Assembly (NCBI GenBank): GCA_964035545.1 | Contig: OZ037768.1 | Span: 15,314,175 to 15,378,174, forward strand | From: Bugula neritina | Lineage: Eukaryota; Bryozoa; Gymnolaemata; Cheilostomatida; Bugulidae | Direction of reading: 5' to 3' | DNA length: 64,000 nt | Shown here: piece by piece, positions 27,885 through 42,257 of the stretch | Numbering within the stretch: position 1 is the first letter of the stretch | Layout of the letters: each line of letters starts with the position of its first letter | Translations under genes and position numbers: made by a program | Notes under the pieces: model-generated | Seen by the model: the letters and a program-made list of their open reading frames with translations, nothing else | Told to the model about the DNA's origin: nothing | Databases searched by the model: none

Positions 27885-30861
27885 AACATACTGCAAAAAA
27901 CTGAAATATACTGTACCATACTAAAGCATCCTGCAACATACTGAAACATACTTCAACATACCGAAATATACCTAAAATTATTGAAATATAGTGAAATACA
28001 CTGTAACATACTGAAATACACTGCAACCCACTGAAGTATACTGTAATATACAAGAATGTACTGTAAAATACTGAAATATACTGCAACATTCCGAAATATA
28101 CTGCAACACATTGAAATATACTGCAATATACCGAAATGTGCTATAGCATACTGAAATACACTGCAAAACACTGAAATATACTGTAATATACAAAAATTCA
28201 CTGTAACATACTGAAACATACGTCAACATACTAAAATGTACTGCAACATGCTCAAATATACTGCAATATACTGAAATACACTGTAACAAACTGAATTACA
28301 CTGCAACATACTGCGACATACTGAAGTCCACTGCACCAAAATTAAACATACTGTAACACACTGAAACATACTGCAAATTACTGAAATATATGGTAACCTA
28401 CTCAAAATATACTGCAACATACTGAAATATACTGCAAAATACTGAAATACACTGCAAAACACTGAAGTATACCGTAATTAACAGAAATGTACTGTAACAT
28501 ACTGAAATATACTTAAACATACTGAAATATACCTAAAATCATTGAAACATACTGAAATACACTGTAACATACTGAAATACACTGCAACACATTGGACTAT
28601 AATGCAACATACCGAAATATATGGTAACCTACTGAAATATGTTGCAAACTACTGAAATATACTGCAACATACTGAAATACAGTGTAACATACTGAAATAC
28701 GCTGCAAGACGCTGAAGTATACCGTATTTTACAGAAAGTAATGTAACATACTGAAACATACGTCAACATACTGAAATGTACTGTAACATACTGAAACATA
28801 CGTCAACAAAATGAAAAGTACTGCAACTTGCTGAAATATACTGCAAAGTACTGAAATACAGTGTAACATACTGAAATACACTGCAAGACACTGAAGTATA
28901 CCGTAATTTACAGAAATGTACTGTAACATACTGAAACATACGTCAACATACTGAAATGTACTGCAAAATGCTGGAATATACTGCAACATACTGAAATACA
29001 CTGTAACAAACTGAATTTCACTGCAACATACTGCAACATACTGAGGTACACTGCAACAAAATGAAACATACTGTAACACACTGAAACATACTGCAAAATA
29101 CTGAAATATACTGTAACAAACTAAAGCATCCTGCAATCTACTGAAATACACTGTAACATACTGAAGTACACTGCAACACATCAGAACATACTGCAACATA
29201 CCGAAATATATCGTAACCTACTGAAATATGTTGCAAACTACTTAAATATACTGCAACATACTGCAACATACTAGGATACACTGTAACATATTGAATTACA
29301 TCTCAACAGAGTGAAATAAACTTCAACATAATGCAATATACTGCAACATACTGAAATATACTGCAAGATACTGCAACATACTGAAATACATTGTAAGATA
29401 CTGAAATACACTGTAACATACTGAAATACACTGCAACACATTGGAATGTACTGCACCATACTGAAATATGTGGTAACCTACTGCAATATACTGTAACACA
29501 GTGAATGAGTTTACAGAAATGTACTGTAACATACTGAAACATACGTCAACATACTGAAATGAACTGCAACATGCTGATATATACTGCAACATACTGAAAT
29601 ACACTGTAACATACTGAAATACACTGCAACACATTGGAATGTACTGCACCATACTGAAATATGTGGTAACCTACTGAAATATACTGTAACACAGTGAATG
29701 AGTTTACAGAAATGTACTGTAACATACTGAAACATACGTCAACATACTGAAATGAACTGCAACATGCTGAAATACACTGCAACATACTGAAATACACTGT
29801 AACATACTGAATCACACTGCAACATACTGCAACAAACTGAAATGTACTGCAACATGCTGAAATATACTGCAACATACTGAAATACACTGTAACATACTGA
29901 ATTACACTGCAACATACTGCAACATACTGAAGTGCACTGCAAAAAAAATAAACATACTGTAACACACTGAAACATACTGCAAAATACTGAAATACATGGT
30001 AACCTACTCAAAATATACTGCAACATACAGAAATATGCTGTAGCATACTGAAATACACTGCAAAACACTAAAGTATACCGTAATTTACAGAAATGTACTG
30101 TAACATACTGAAATATACTTCAACATACTGAAATATACCTAAAAACCTTGAGACATACTGAAATACAGTGTAACATACTGAAATACACTGCAACACATTG
30201 GACTGTACTGCAACATACCGAAATATATGGTAACCTACTGAAATATGTTGCAAACTACTGAGATATACTGCAACATACTGCAACATACTGAAATACACTG
30301 CTACACATTGAAATATACTGAAATGTACTGTAACATGCTGAAACATACTGCAACATACTGAAATACACTGTAACATACTGAATTACATTGCAACATACTG
30401 CGACATACTGAAGTACAGTGCAACAAAATTAAACATACTGTAACACACTGAAACATACTGCAAAAAACTGAAATATACTGTACCATACTAAAGCATCCTG
30501 CAACATACTGAAACATACTTCAACATACTGAATTGTACTGCAACATGCTGAAATATACTGCAACATACTGAAATACAGTGTAACATACTGAAATACACTG
30601 CAACACACTGGGCTGTACTGCAACATACCGAAATATATGGTAACCTACTGAAATATGTTGCAAACAACTGAGATATACTGCAACATACTGCAACATACTG
30701 AAATACACTGCTACACATTGAAATACACTGAAATGTACTGTAACATGCTGAAATATACTGCAACATACTGAAATACACTGTAACGTACTGAATTACACTG
30801 CAACATACTGCGACATACTGAAGTACAGTGCAACAAAATTAAACATACTGTAACACACTGA
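27885..30861. repeat. HOR family E, copy 2 (2,977 bp)
   Basis: Second copy of the E unit. It is longer than copy 1 by 154 bp, fully explained by one additional 193-bp module (29403-29808 region) minus the 39 bp near 27340 that it lacks. Otherwise only scattered substitutions separate the copies. Confidence 0.85.
29403..29808. repeat. 193-bp module in tandem (two copies), family E copy 2
   Basis: CACCATACTG occurs at 29454 and again 193 bp later. The corresponding place in E copy 1 (landmark at 26631) has a single module, so the copy number differs between neighbouring HOR copies. Confidence 0.87.
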
Positions 30862-31290
30862 AACATACTGCAAAAAACTGAAATATACTGTACCATACTA
30901 AAGCATCCTGCAACATACTGAAACATACTTCAACATACCGAAATATACCTAAAATTATTGAAATATAGTGAAATACACTGTAACATACTGAAATACACTG
31001 CAACCCACTGAAGTATACTGTAATATACAAGAATGTACTGTAAAATACTGAAATATACTGCAACATTCCGAAATATACTGCAACACATTGAAATATACTG
31101 CAATATACCGAAATGTGCTGTAGCATACTGAAATACACTGCAAAACACTGAAATATACTGTAATATACAAAAATTCACTGTAACATACTGAAACATACGT
31201 CAACATACTAAAATGTACTGCAACATGCTCAAATATACTGCAATATACTGAAATACACTGTAACATACTGAATTACACTGCAACATACTG
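30862..31290. repeat. HOR family E, partial third copy
   Basis: It follows 27885-28310 at offset 2,977, then leaves the E unit where AACATACTGCGACATACTG is replaced by AACATACTGCAACATACTG, entering the mosaic segment. Confidence 0.8.
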
Positions 31291-32964
31291 CAACATACTG
31301 AAATACACTGTAACATACTGAAATATACTGCAACATACTGCAACATACTGAAATACACTGTAACATGCTGAAATACACTACAACATACTGCAACGTACTG
31401 AAATACACTGTAAAATATTGAAATACACTGCAACACATTGAAATATACTGCAACATACCGAAATATATGGTAACCTACTAAAAATATACTGTAACACATT
31501 GAAATATACCGAACATTCAGAAATACACTGCAACACAATGAAGTATACTGAAATATACAGAAGTCTACTAAAAAATACTGAAATAAACTTCAACATACTG
31601 AAATATACCTAAAAGCATTGAAACATACTGAAATACACTGTAACATACTGAAATACATTGCAACACATTGGAATATGCTGCAACATACCGAAATATATGG
31701 TAACCTACTGAAATATGTTGAAAGCTACTGAAATATACTGCAACATACTGAAATACAATGCAACACATTGAAATATACTGCAACATACCGGAATATATGG
31801 TAACCAACTGAAATATACTGTAACATACTGAAATATACTGCGAAATACTGAAATAGACCGTAACAAACTGAATTACACTGCAACATACTGAAATACACTG
31901 TAACATATTGAAATAGACTGCAACACATTGAAATATACTGAAACATATGGAAATGTATGGTAAGCTACTGAAAAATGTTGCAAACCACTGAAACATACTG
32001 CAACATCCTGAAACAAAATGAGATATACTATAACACACTCAAACATACTGCAAAATACTGAAATACACTGTAGCATACTGAAATATACTGCAACATACTG
32101 CAACATACTAAAATACACTGTAACATGCTGAAATAAACCGCAACATAATGCAACATACTGAAATACACTGTAAAATATTGAAATACACTGCAACACATTG
32201 AAATATACTGCAACATACCGAAATATATGGTAACCTACTCAAAATATACTGTAACACATTGAAATATACCGAACATTCTGAAACACACTGCAACACAATG
32301 AAGTATACTGAAATATACAGAAATCTACTGTAAAATACTGAAATATACTGCAACATACTGAAATGTTCTCAACATACTGAAGTACAGTGCAACAAAATTA
32401 AACACACTGTAACACACTGAAACATACTGCAAAATACCTAAATATACTGTAACATACTAAAGCATCCTGCAACATACTGAAACATACTTCAACATACTGA
32501 AATGTACCTAAAAATATTGAAACATAGTGAAATACACTGTAACATACTGAAATACACTGCAACACACTGAAGTATACTGTAATATACAGAAATGTACTGT
32601 AAAAACTGAAATATACTGCAACATACCGAAATATACTGCAACACATTGAAATATACTGCAACATACCGAAATATGCTGTAGCATACCGAAATAGATTGCA
32701 ACACACTGAAATATACCGTAATATACAGAAATTTACTGTAACATACTGAAACATACGTCAACATACTGAAATGTACTGCAACATGCTGAAATATACTGCA
32801 ACATACTGAAATATGCCGTGACAAACTGAATTACACTGCAACATATTGAAATACACTGTAACATATTGAATTAGACTGCAACACATTGAAATATACTGCA
32901 ACATACTGAAATATACTGCAAGATACTGCAACATACTGAAATACATTGTAAGATACTGAAACAC
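31291..32964. repeat. Mosaic satellite between families E and F
   Basis: 31291-31740 reappears at offset 7,066 (38357-38806) inside the F region. 31740-32350 resembles family A 2200-2900 (TACCGAACATTC, AAGTATACTGAAATATACAG). 32390-32760 resembles the E-type segment with CTAAAAATATTG. No tandem period of its own was found, and there is nothing other than variant decanucleotides. Confidence 0.75.
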
Positions 32965-33771
32965 ACTCCAACATACTGCAACAAACTGAAATGTACTGCA
33001 ACATGCTGAAATATACTGCAACATACTGAAATACACTGTAACATACTGAATTACACTGCAACATACTGCGACATACTGAAGTGCACTGCATCAAAATTAA
33101 ACATACTGTAACACACTGAAACATAGTGCAAATTACTGAAATATATGGTAACCTACTCAAAATATACTTCAACATACTGAAATATGCTGTAGCATACTGA
33201 AATACACTGCAAAACACTGAAGTATACCGTAATTTACAGAAATGTACTGTAACATACTGAAACATACGTCAACATACTGAAATGTACGGCGACATGCTGG
33301 AATTGACTGTAACATACTGAATCACACTGCAACATACTGCAACATATTGAATTACACTGTAACATACTGAAATATACTGCAACATACTGCAACATACTGA
33401 AATACACTGTAACATACTGAAATATACTGCAAAATACTGAAATACACCGTAACAAACTGAATTACACAGCAACATACTGAAATACACTGTAACATACTGA
33501 AATACACTGCAACACATTGGAATGCACTGCAACTTACCGAAATATATGGTAACGTATTGAAATATGTTGCAAACTACTGAAATATACTGCAACATACTGC
33601 AACATACTGAAATAAATTGCAACACATTGAAATATACTGCAACATACCGAAATATATGGTAACCTACTGAAATACACTGTAACACATTGAATGGGTTTAC
33701 AGAAATAGACTGCAACATACTGAAATACACTGTAACATATTGAATCACGCTGCAACATACTGCAACATACT
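32965..33771. repeat. HOR family F, partial first copy
   Basis: It matches 35351-36157 at offset 2,386, starting at the ACTGCAACAAACTGAAATG landmark. It contains the F-specific GTACGGCAACATGCTGG-like segment (here GTACGGCGACATGCTGG) and the GAATGGGTTTACAG register break near 33692. Confidence 0.85.
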
Positions 33772-36157
33772 GAACTACACTGTAACATATTGAAATATAC
33801 TGCAACCTACTGCAACATACTGAAGTACACCGTAACATACTGAAATACACTGCAACATAATGCAACATACTGAAATACACTGCAACACGCTGAAGTATAC
33901 TGAAATATACAGAAATCTATTGTAAAACACTGAAATATACTGCAACATACTGAAATATACTGCAACATACTGCAACATACTGAAATACACTGTAACATAC
34001 TGAAATACACTGCAACACATCGAAATATACCGCAACATACCGAATTATATGATAACCTACTGAATTAGACTGTAACACATTGAACCATACTGCAACATAC
34101 TGAAATACACTGCAACACACTGAAGTATAATGTAATATATGGAAATATACTGTAACATACTGTAACATACTGATATACGCTGTAAAATATTGAATTACAC
34201 TGCAACATATTGAAATAAACTGCAACATACCGAAATATATTATAACCTACTCAAAATATACTGTAACACATTGAAATATACCGAACTTTCTGAAATACAC
34301 TGCAACAAAATGAAGTATACTGAAATATACAGAAATCTACTGTAAAATACTGAAATATACTTCAACATATTGAATTATACCTAAAAACATTGAAACATAC
34401 CGAAATACACTGTAACATACTGAAATACACTGCAACACATTGAAATATACTGCAACATGCCGAAATATATGGTAACCTACTGAAATATACTGTAACACAT
34501 TGAATTAATTTACAGAAATGTACTGTAACATACTGAAACATACGTCAACATACTGAAATGAACTGCAACATGCTGAAATATACTGCAACATACTTAAATA
34601 CACTGTAACATACTGAATCACACTGCAACATACTGCAACAAACTGAAATGTACTGCAACATGCTGAAATATACTGCAACATACTGAAATACACTGTAACA
34701 TACTGAAATACACTGCAACACATTGGACTATACTGCAACATACCGAAATATATGGTAACCTACTGAAATATGTTGCAAACTACCGAAATATACTGCAACA
34801 TACTGAAATACAGTGTAACATACTGAAATACACTGCAAGACGCTGAAGTATACCGTATTTTACAGAAAGTAATGTAACATACTGAAACATACATCAACAT
34901 ACTGAAATGAACCGCAAAATGCTAAAATAGACTGCAACATACTGAAATACACTGTAACGTACTGAATCACACAGCAACATACTGCAACATACTGAAATAC
35001 ACTGTAACATACTGAAATATACTGCAACATACTGCAACATACTGAAATACACTGTAACATGCTGAAATACACTGCAACATACTGCAACGTACTGAAATAC
35101 ACTGTAAAATATTGAAATACACTGCAACACATTGAAATATACTGCAACATACCGAAATATATGGTAACCTACTAAAAATATACTGTAACACATTGAAATA
35201 TACCGAACATTCTGAAATACACTGCAACACAATGAAGTATACTGAAATATACAGAAATCTACCAAAAAATACTGAAATATACTTCAACATACTGAAATAT
35301 ACCTAAAAGCATTGAAACATACTGAAATACACTGTAACATACTGAATCACACTGCAACATACTGCAACAAACTGAAATGTACTGCAACATGCTGAAATAT
35401 ACTGCAACATACTGAAATACACTGTAACATACTGAATTACACTGCAACATACTGCGACATACTGAAGTGCACTGCATCAAAATTAAACATACTGTAACAC
35501 ACTGAAACATACTGCAAATTACTGAAATATATGGTAACCTACTCAAAATATACTGCAACATACTGAAATATGCTGTAGCATACTGAAATACACTGCAAAA
35601 CACTGAAGTATACCGTAATTTACAGAAATGTACTGTAACATACTGAAACATACGTCAACATACTGAAATGTACGGCAACATGCTGGAATTGACTGTAACA
35701 TACTGAATCACACTGCAACATACTGCAACATATTGAATTACACTGTAACATACTGAAATATACTGCAACATACTGCAACATACTGAAATACACTGTAACA
35801 TACTGAAATATACTGCAAGATACTGAAATACACCGTAACAAACTGAATTACACAGCAACATACTGAAATACACTGTAACATACTGAAATACACTGCAACA
35901 CATTGGAATGCGCTGCAACTTACCGAAATATATGGTAACGTATTGAAATATGTTGCAAACCACTGAAATATACTGCAACATACTGCAACATACTGAAATA
36001 AATTGCAACACATTGAAATATACTGCAACATACCGAAATATATGGTAACCTACTGAAATACACTGTAACACATTGAATGGGTTTACAGAAATAGACTGCA
36101 ACATACTGAAATACACTGTAACATATTGAATCACGCTGCAACATACTGCAACATACT
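33772..36157. repeat. HOR family F, copy 1 (2,386 bp)
   Basis: Copies of family F are delimited here by the landmark GAACTACACTGTAAC, at 33772, 36158, 40080, 46900, 49287, 51673, 53979, 56285, 57749 and 60135. This first copy has the basic length of 2,386 bp. It contains TACCGAACTTTCTG, the GAATTAATTTACAG register break and the ATTTTACAGAAAGTAATG segment. Confidence 0.9.
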
Positions 36158-37327
36158 GAACTACACTGTAACATATTGAAAGATACTGCAACCTACTGCA
36201 ACATACTGAAGTACACCGTAACATACTGAAATACACTGCAACATAATGCAACATACTGAAATACACTGCAACACGCTGAAGTATACTGAAATATACAGAA
36301 ATCTATTGTAAAACACTGAAATATACTGCAACATACTGAAATATACTGCAACATACTGCAACATACTGAAATACACTGTAACATACTGAAATACACTGCA
36401 ACACATCGAATTATACCGCAACATACCGAATTATATGATAACCTACTGAATTAGACTGTAACACATTGAATCATACTGCAACATACTGAAATACACTGCA
36501 ACACACTGAAGTATAATGTAATATATGGAAATATACTGTAACATACTGTAACATACTGATATACGCTGTAAAATATTGAATTACACTGCAACATATTGAA
36601 ATAAACTGCAACATACCGAAATATATTATAACCTACTCAAAATATACTGTAACGCATTGAAATATACCGAACTTTCTGAAATACACTGCAACAAAATGAA
36701 GTATACTGAAATATACAGAAATCTACTGTAAAATACTGAAATATACTTCAACATATTGAATTATACCTAAAAACATTGAAACATACCGAAATACACTGTA
36801 ACATACTGAAATACACTGCAACACATTGAAATATACTGCAACATGTCGAAATATATGGTAACCTACTGAAATAAACTGTAACACATTGAATTAATTTACA
36901 GAAATGTACTGTAACATACTGAAACATACGTCAACATATTGAAATGAACTGCAACATGCTGAAATATACTGCAACATACTTAAATACACTGTAACATACT
37001 GAATCACACTGCAACATACTGCAACAAACTGAAATGTACTGCAACATGCTGAAATATACTGCAACATACTGAAATACACTGTAACATACTGAAATACACT
37101 GCAACACATTGGACTATACTGCAACATACCGAAATATATGGTAACCTACTGAAATATGTTGCAAACTACCGAAATATACTGCAACATACTGAAATACAGT
37201 GTAACATACTGAAATACACTGCAAGACGCTGAAGTATACCGTATTTTACAGAAAGTAATGTAACATACTGAAACATACATCAACATACTGAAATGAACCG
37301 CAAAATGCTAAAATAGACTGCAACATA

Positions 37328-38870
37328 CGTCAACATAATGAAAAGTACTGCAACTTGCTGAAATATACTGCAACGTACTGAAATACAGTGTAACATACTG
37401 AAATACACTGCAATACACTGAAGTATACCGTAATTTACAGAAATGTACTGTAACATACTGAAACATACGTCAACATACTGAAATGTACTGCAAAATGCTG
37501 GAATATACTGCAACATACTGAAATACACTGTAACAAACTGAATTTCACTGCAACATACTGCAACATACTGAAGTACACTGCAACAAAATGAAATATACTG
37601 TAACACACTGAAACATACTGCAAAATACTGAAATATACTGTAACAAACTAAAGCATCTTGCAATCTACTGAAATACACTGTAACATACTGAAGTACACTG
37701 CAACACATCAGAACATACTGCAACATACCGAAATATATCGTAACCTACTGAAATATGTTGCAAACTACTTAAATGTACTGCAACATACTGCAACATACTA
37801 GGATACACTGTAACATATTGAATTACATCTCAACAGAGTGAAATAAACTTCAACATACTGCAATATACTGCAACATACTGAAATATACTGCAAGATACTG
37901 CAACATACTGAAATACATTGTAAGATACTGAAATACACTGTAACATACTGAATTACACTGCAACACATTGGAAAGTACTGCACCATACTGAAATATGTGG
38001 TAACCTACTGCAATATACTGTAACACAGTGAATGAGTTTACAGAAATGTACTGTAACATACTGAAACATACGTCAACATACTGAAATGAACTGCAACATG
38101 CTGAAATATACTGCAACATACTGAAATACACTGTGACATACTGAAATACACTGCAACACATTGGAATGTACTGCACCATACTGAAATATGTGGTAACCTA
38201 CTGAAATATACTGTAACGCAGTGAATGAGTTTACAGAAATGTACTGTAACATACTGAAACATACGTCAACATACTGAAATGAACAGCAACATGCTGAAAT
38301 ACACTGCAACATACTGAAATACACTGTAACATACTGAATTACACTGCAACATACTGCAACATACTGAAATACACTGTAACATACTGAAATATACTGGAAC
38401 ATACTGCAACATACTGAAATACACTGTAACACGCTGAAATACACTACAACATACTGCAACGTACTGAACAACACTGTAAAATATTGAAATACACTGCAAC
38501 ACATTGAAATATACTGCAACATACCGAAATATATGGTAACCTACTAAAAATATACTGTAACACATTGAAATATACCGAACATTCTGAAATACACTGCAAC
38601 ACAATGAAGTATACTGAAATATACAGAAGTCTACTAAAAAATACTGAAATAAACTTCAACATACTGAAATATACCTAAAAGCATTGAAACATACTGAAAT
38701 ACACTGTAACATACTGAAATACATTGCAACACATTGGAATATGCTGCAACATACCGAAATATATGGTAACCTACTGAAATATGTTGAAAGCTACTGAAAT
38801 ATACTGCAACATACTGAAATACAATGCAACACATTGAAATATACTGCAACATACTGAAATACACTGTAAC
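37328..38870. repeat. C-type and mosaic sequence inserted in family F
   Basis: The left border is at ACTGCAACATACGTCAACATAA. Copy 1 continues with ACTGAAATACACTG, but this copy continues with the C landmark AGTACTGCAACTTGCTG. The C-type part includes TACTAGGATACACTG and the doubled 193-bp module. From about 38320 it changes to sequence matching 31254-31740, and at about 38870 it returns to F. Confidence 0.85.
37930..38335. repeat. 193-bp module in tandem (two copies), inside family F copy 2
   Basis: CACCATACTG at 37981 and 38174. The module arrived with the C-type insert; it is absent from ordinary F copies. Confidence 0.87.
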
Positions 38871-41851
38871 ATACTGAATCACACTGCAACATACTGCAAC
38901 ATACTGCAACATACTGAAATACACTGTAACATACTGAAATATACTGCAACATACTGCAACATACTGAAATACACTGTAACATGCTGAAATACACTGCAAC
39001 ATACTGCAACGTACTGAAATACACTGTAAAATATTGAAATACACTGCAACACATTGAAATATACTGCAACATACCGAAATATATGGTAACCTACTAAAAA
39101 TATACTGTAACACATTGAAATATACCGAACATTCTGAAATACACTGCAACACAATGAAGTATACTGAAATATACAGAAATCTACCAAAAAATACTGAAAT
39201 ATACTTCAACATACTGAAATATACCTAAAAGCATTGAAACATACTGAAATACACTGTAACATACTGAATCACACTGCAACATACTGCAACAAACTGAAAT
39301 GTACTGCAACATGCTGAAATATACTGCAACATACTGAAATACACTGTAACATACTGAATTACACTGCAACATACTGCGACATACTGAAGTGCACTGCATC
39401 AAAATTAAACATACTTTAACACACTGAAACATACTGCAAATTACTGAAATATATGGTAACCTACTCAAAATATACTGCAACATACTGAAATATGCTGTAG
39501 CATACTGAAATACACTGCAAAACACTGAAGTATACCGTAATTTACAGAAATGTACTGTAACATACTGAAACATACGTCAACATACTGAAATGTACGGCAA
39601 CATGCTGGAATTGACTGTAACATACTGAATCACACTGCAACATACTGCAACATATTGAATTACACTGTAACATACTGAAATATACTGCAACATACTGCAA
39701 CATACTGAAATACACTGTAACATACTGAAATATACTGCAAAATACTGAAATACACCGTAACAAACTGAATTACACAGCAACATACCGAAATACACTGTAA
39801 CATACTGAAATACACTGCAACACATTGGAATGCACTGCAACTTACCGAAATATATGGTAACGTATTGAAATATGTTGCAAACCACTGAAATATACTGCAA
39901 CATACTGCAACATACTGAAATAAATTGCAACACATTGAAATATACTGCAACATACCGAAATATATGGTAACCTACTGAAATACACTGTAACACATTGAAT
40001 GGGTTTACAGAAATAGACTGCAACATACTGAAATACACTGTAACATATTGAATCACGCTGCAACATACTGCAACATACTGAACTACACTGTAACATATTG
40101 AAAGATACTGCAACCTACTGCAACATACTGAAGTACACCGTAACATACTGAAATACACTGCAACATAATGCAACATACTGAAATACACTGCAACACGCTG
40201 AAGTATACTGAAATATACAGAAATTTATTGTAAAACACTGAAATATACTGCAACATACTGAAATATACTGCAACATACTGCAACATACTGAAATACACTG
40301 TAACATACTGAAATACACTGCAACACATCGAATTATACCGCAACATACCGAATTATATGATAACCTACTGAATTAGACTGTAACACATTGAATCATACTG
40401 CAACATACTGAAATACACTGCAACACACTGAAGTATAATGTAATATATGGAAATATACTGTAACATACTGTAACATACTGATATACGCTGTAAAATATTG
40501 AATTACACTGCAACATATTGAAATAAACTGCAACATACCGAAATATATTATAACCTACTCAAAATATACTGTAACACATTGAAATATACCGAACTTTCTG
40601 AAATACACTGCAACAAAATGAAGTATACTGAAATATACAGAAATCTACTGTAAAATACTGAAATATACTTCAACATATTGAATTATACCTAAAAACATTG
40701 AAACATACCGAAATACACTGTAACATACTGAAATACACTGCAACACATTGAAATATACTGCAACATGTCGAAATATATGGTAACCTACTGAAATAAACTG
40801 TAACACATTGAATTAATTTACAGAAATGTACTGTAACATACTGAAACATACGTCAACATATTGAAATGAACTGCAACATGCTGAAATATACTGCAACATA
40901 CTTAAATACACTGTAACATACTGAATCACACTGCAACATACTGCAACAAACTGAAATGTACTGCAACATGCTGAAATATACTGCAACATACTGAAATACA
41001 CTGTAACATACTGAAATACACTGCAACACATTGGACTATACTGCAACATACCGAAATATATGGTAACCTACTGAAATATGTTGCAAACTACCGAAATATA
41101 CTGCAACATACTGAAATACAGTGTAACATACTGAAATACACTGCAAGACGCTGAAGTATACCGTATTTTACAGAAAGTAATGTAACATACTGAAACATAC
41201 ATCAACATACTGAAATGAACCGCAAAATGCTAAAATAGACTGCAACATACGTCAACATAATGAAAAGTACTGCAACTTGCTGAAATATACTGCAACGTAC
41301 TGAAATACAGTGTAACATACTGAAATACACTACAATACACTGAAGTATACCGTAATTTACAGAAATGTACTGTAACATACTGAAACATACGTCAACATAC
41401 TGAAATGTACTGCAAAATGCTGGAATATACTGCAACATACTGAAATACACTGTAACAAACTGAATTTCACTGCAACATACTGCAACATACTGAAGTACAC
41501 TGCAACAAAATGAAATATACTGTAACACACTGAAACATACTGCAAAATACTGAAATATACTGTAACAAACTAAAGCATCTTGCAATCTACTGAAATACAC
41601 TGTAACATACTGAAGTACACTGCAACACATCAGAACATACTGCAACATACCGAAATATATCGTAACCTACTGAAATATGTTGCAAACTACTTAAATGTAC
41701 TGCAACATACTGCAACATACTAGGATACACTGTAACATATTGAATTACATCTCAACAGAGTGAAATAAACTTCAACATACTGCAATATACTGCAACATAC
41801 TGAAATATACTGCAAGATACTGCAACATACTGAAATACATTGTAAGATACT

Positions 41852-42257
41852 GAAATACACTGTAACATACTGAATTACACTGCAACACATTGGAAAGTAC
41901 TGCACCATACTGAAATATGTGGTAACCTACTGCAATATACTGTAACACAGTGAATGAGTTTACAGAAATGTACTGTAACATACTGAAACATACGTCAACA
42001 TACTGAAATGAACTGCAACATGCTGAAATATACTGCAACATACTGAAATACACTGTGACATACTGAAATACACTGCAACACATTGGAATGTACTGCACCA
42101 TACTGAAATATGTGGTAACCTACTGAAATATACTGTAACGCAGTGAATGAGTTTACAGAAATGTACTGTAACATACTGAAACATACGTCAACATACTGAA
42201 ATGAACAGCAACATGCTGAAATACACTGCAACATACTGAAATACACTGTAACATACT
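41852..42257. repeat. 193-bp module in tandem (two copies)
   Basis: Equivalent of 37930-38335 at offset 3,922, with landmark CACCATACTG at 41903 and 193 bp later. Confidence 0.85.

Larger units (their letters stand above)
36158..40079. repeat. HOR family F, copy 2, expanded to 3,922 bp
   Basis: It follows copy 1 at offset 2,386 until about 37328, then carries a net 1,536 bp of C-type and mosaic sequence, and resumes F at about 38870 with offset 3,922 to the matching part of copy 1. All parts are direct satellite. The expansion is therefore an exchange between HOR families inside the array. Confidence 0.88.

Noticed and set aside
37328-38870. Mobile element inserted in family F
   Set aside because: Both halves match other parts of the same array (17.8-18.8 kb and 31.3-31.7 kb) in the same orientation, so it is a transfer between HOR families.
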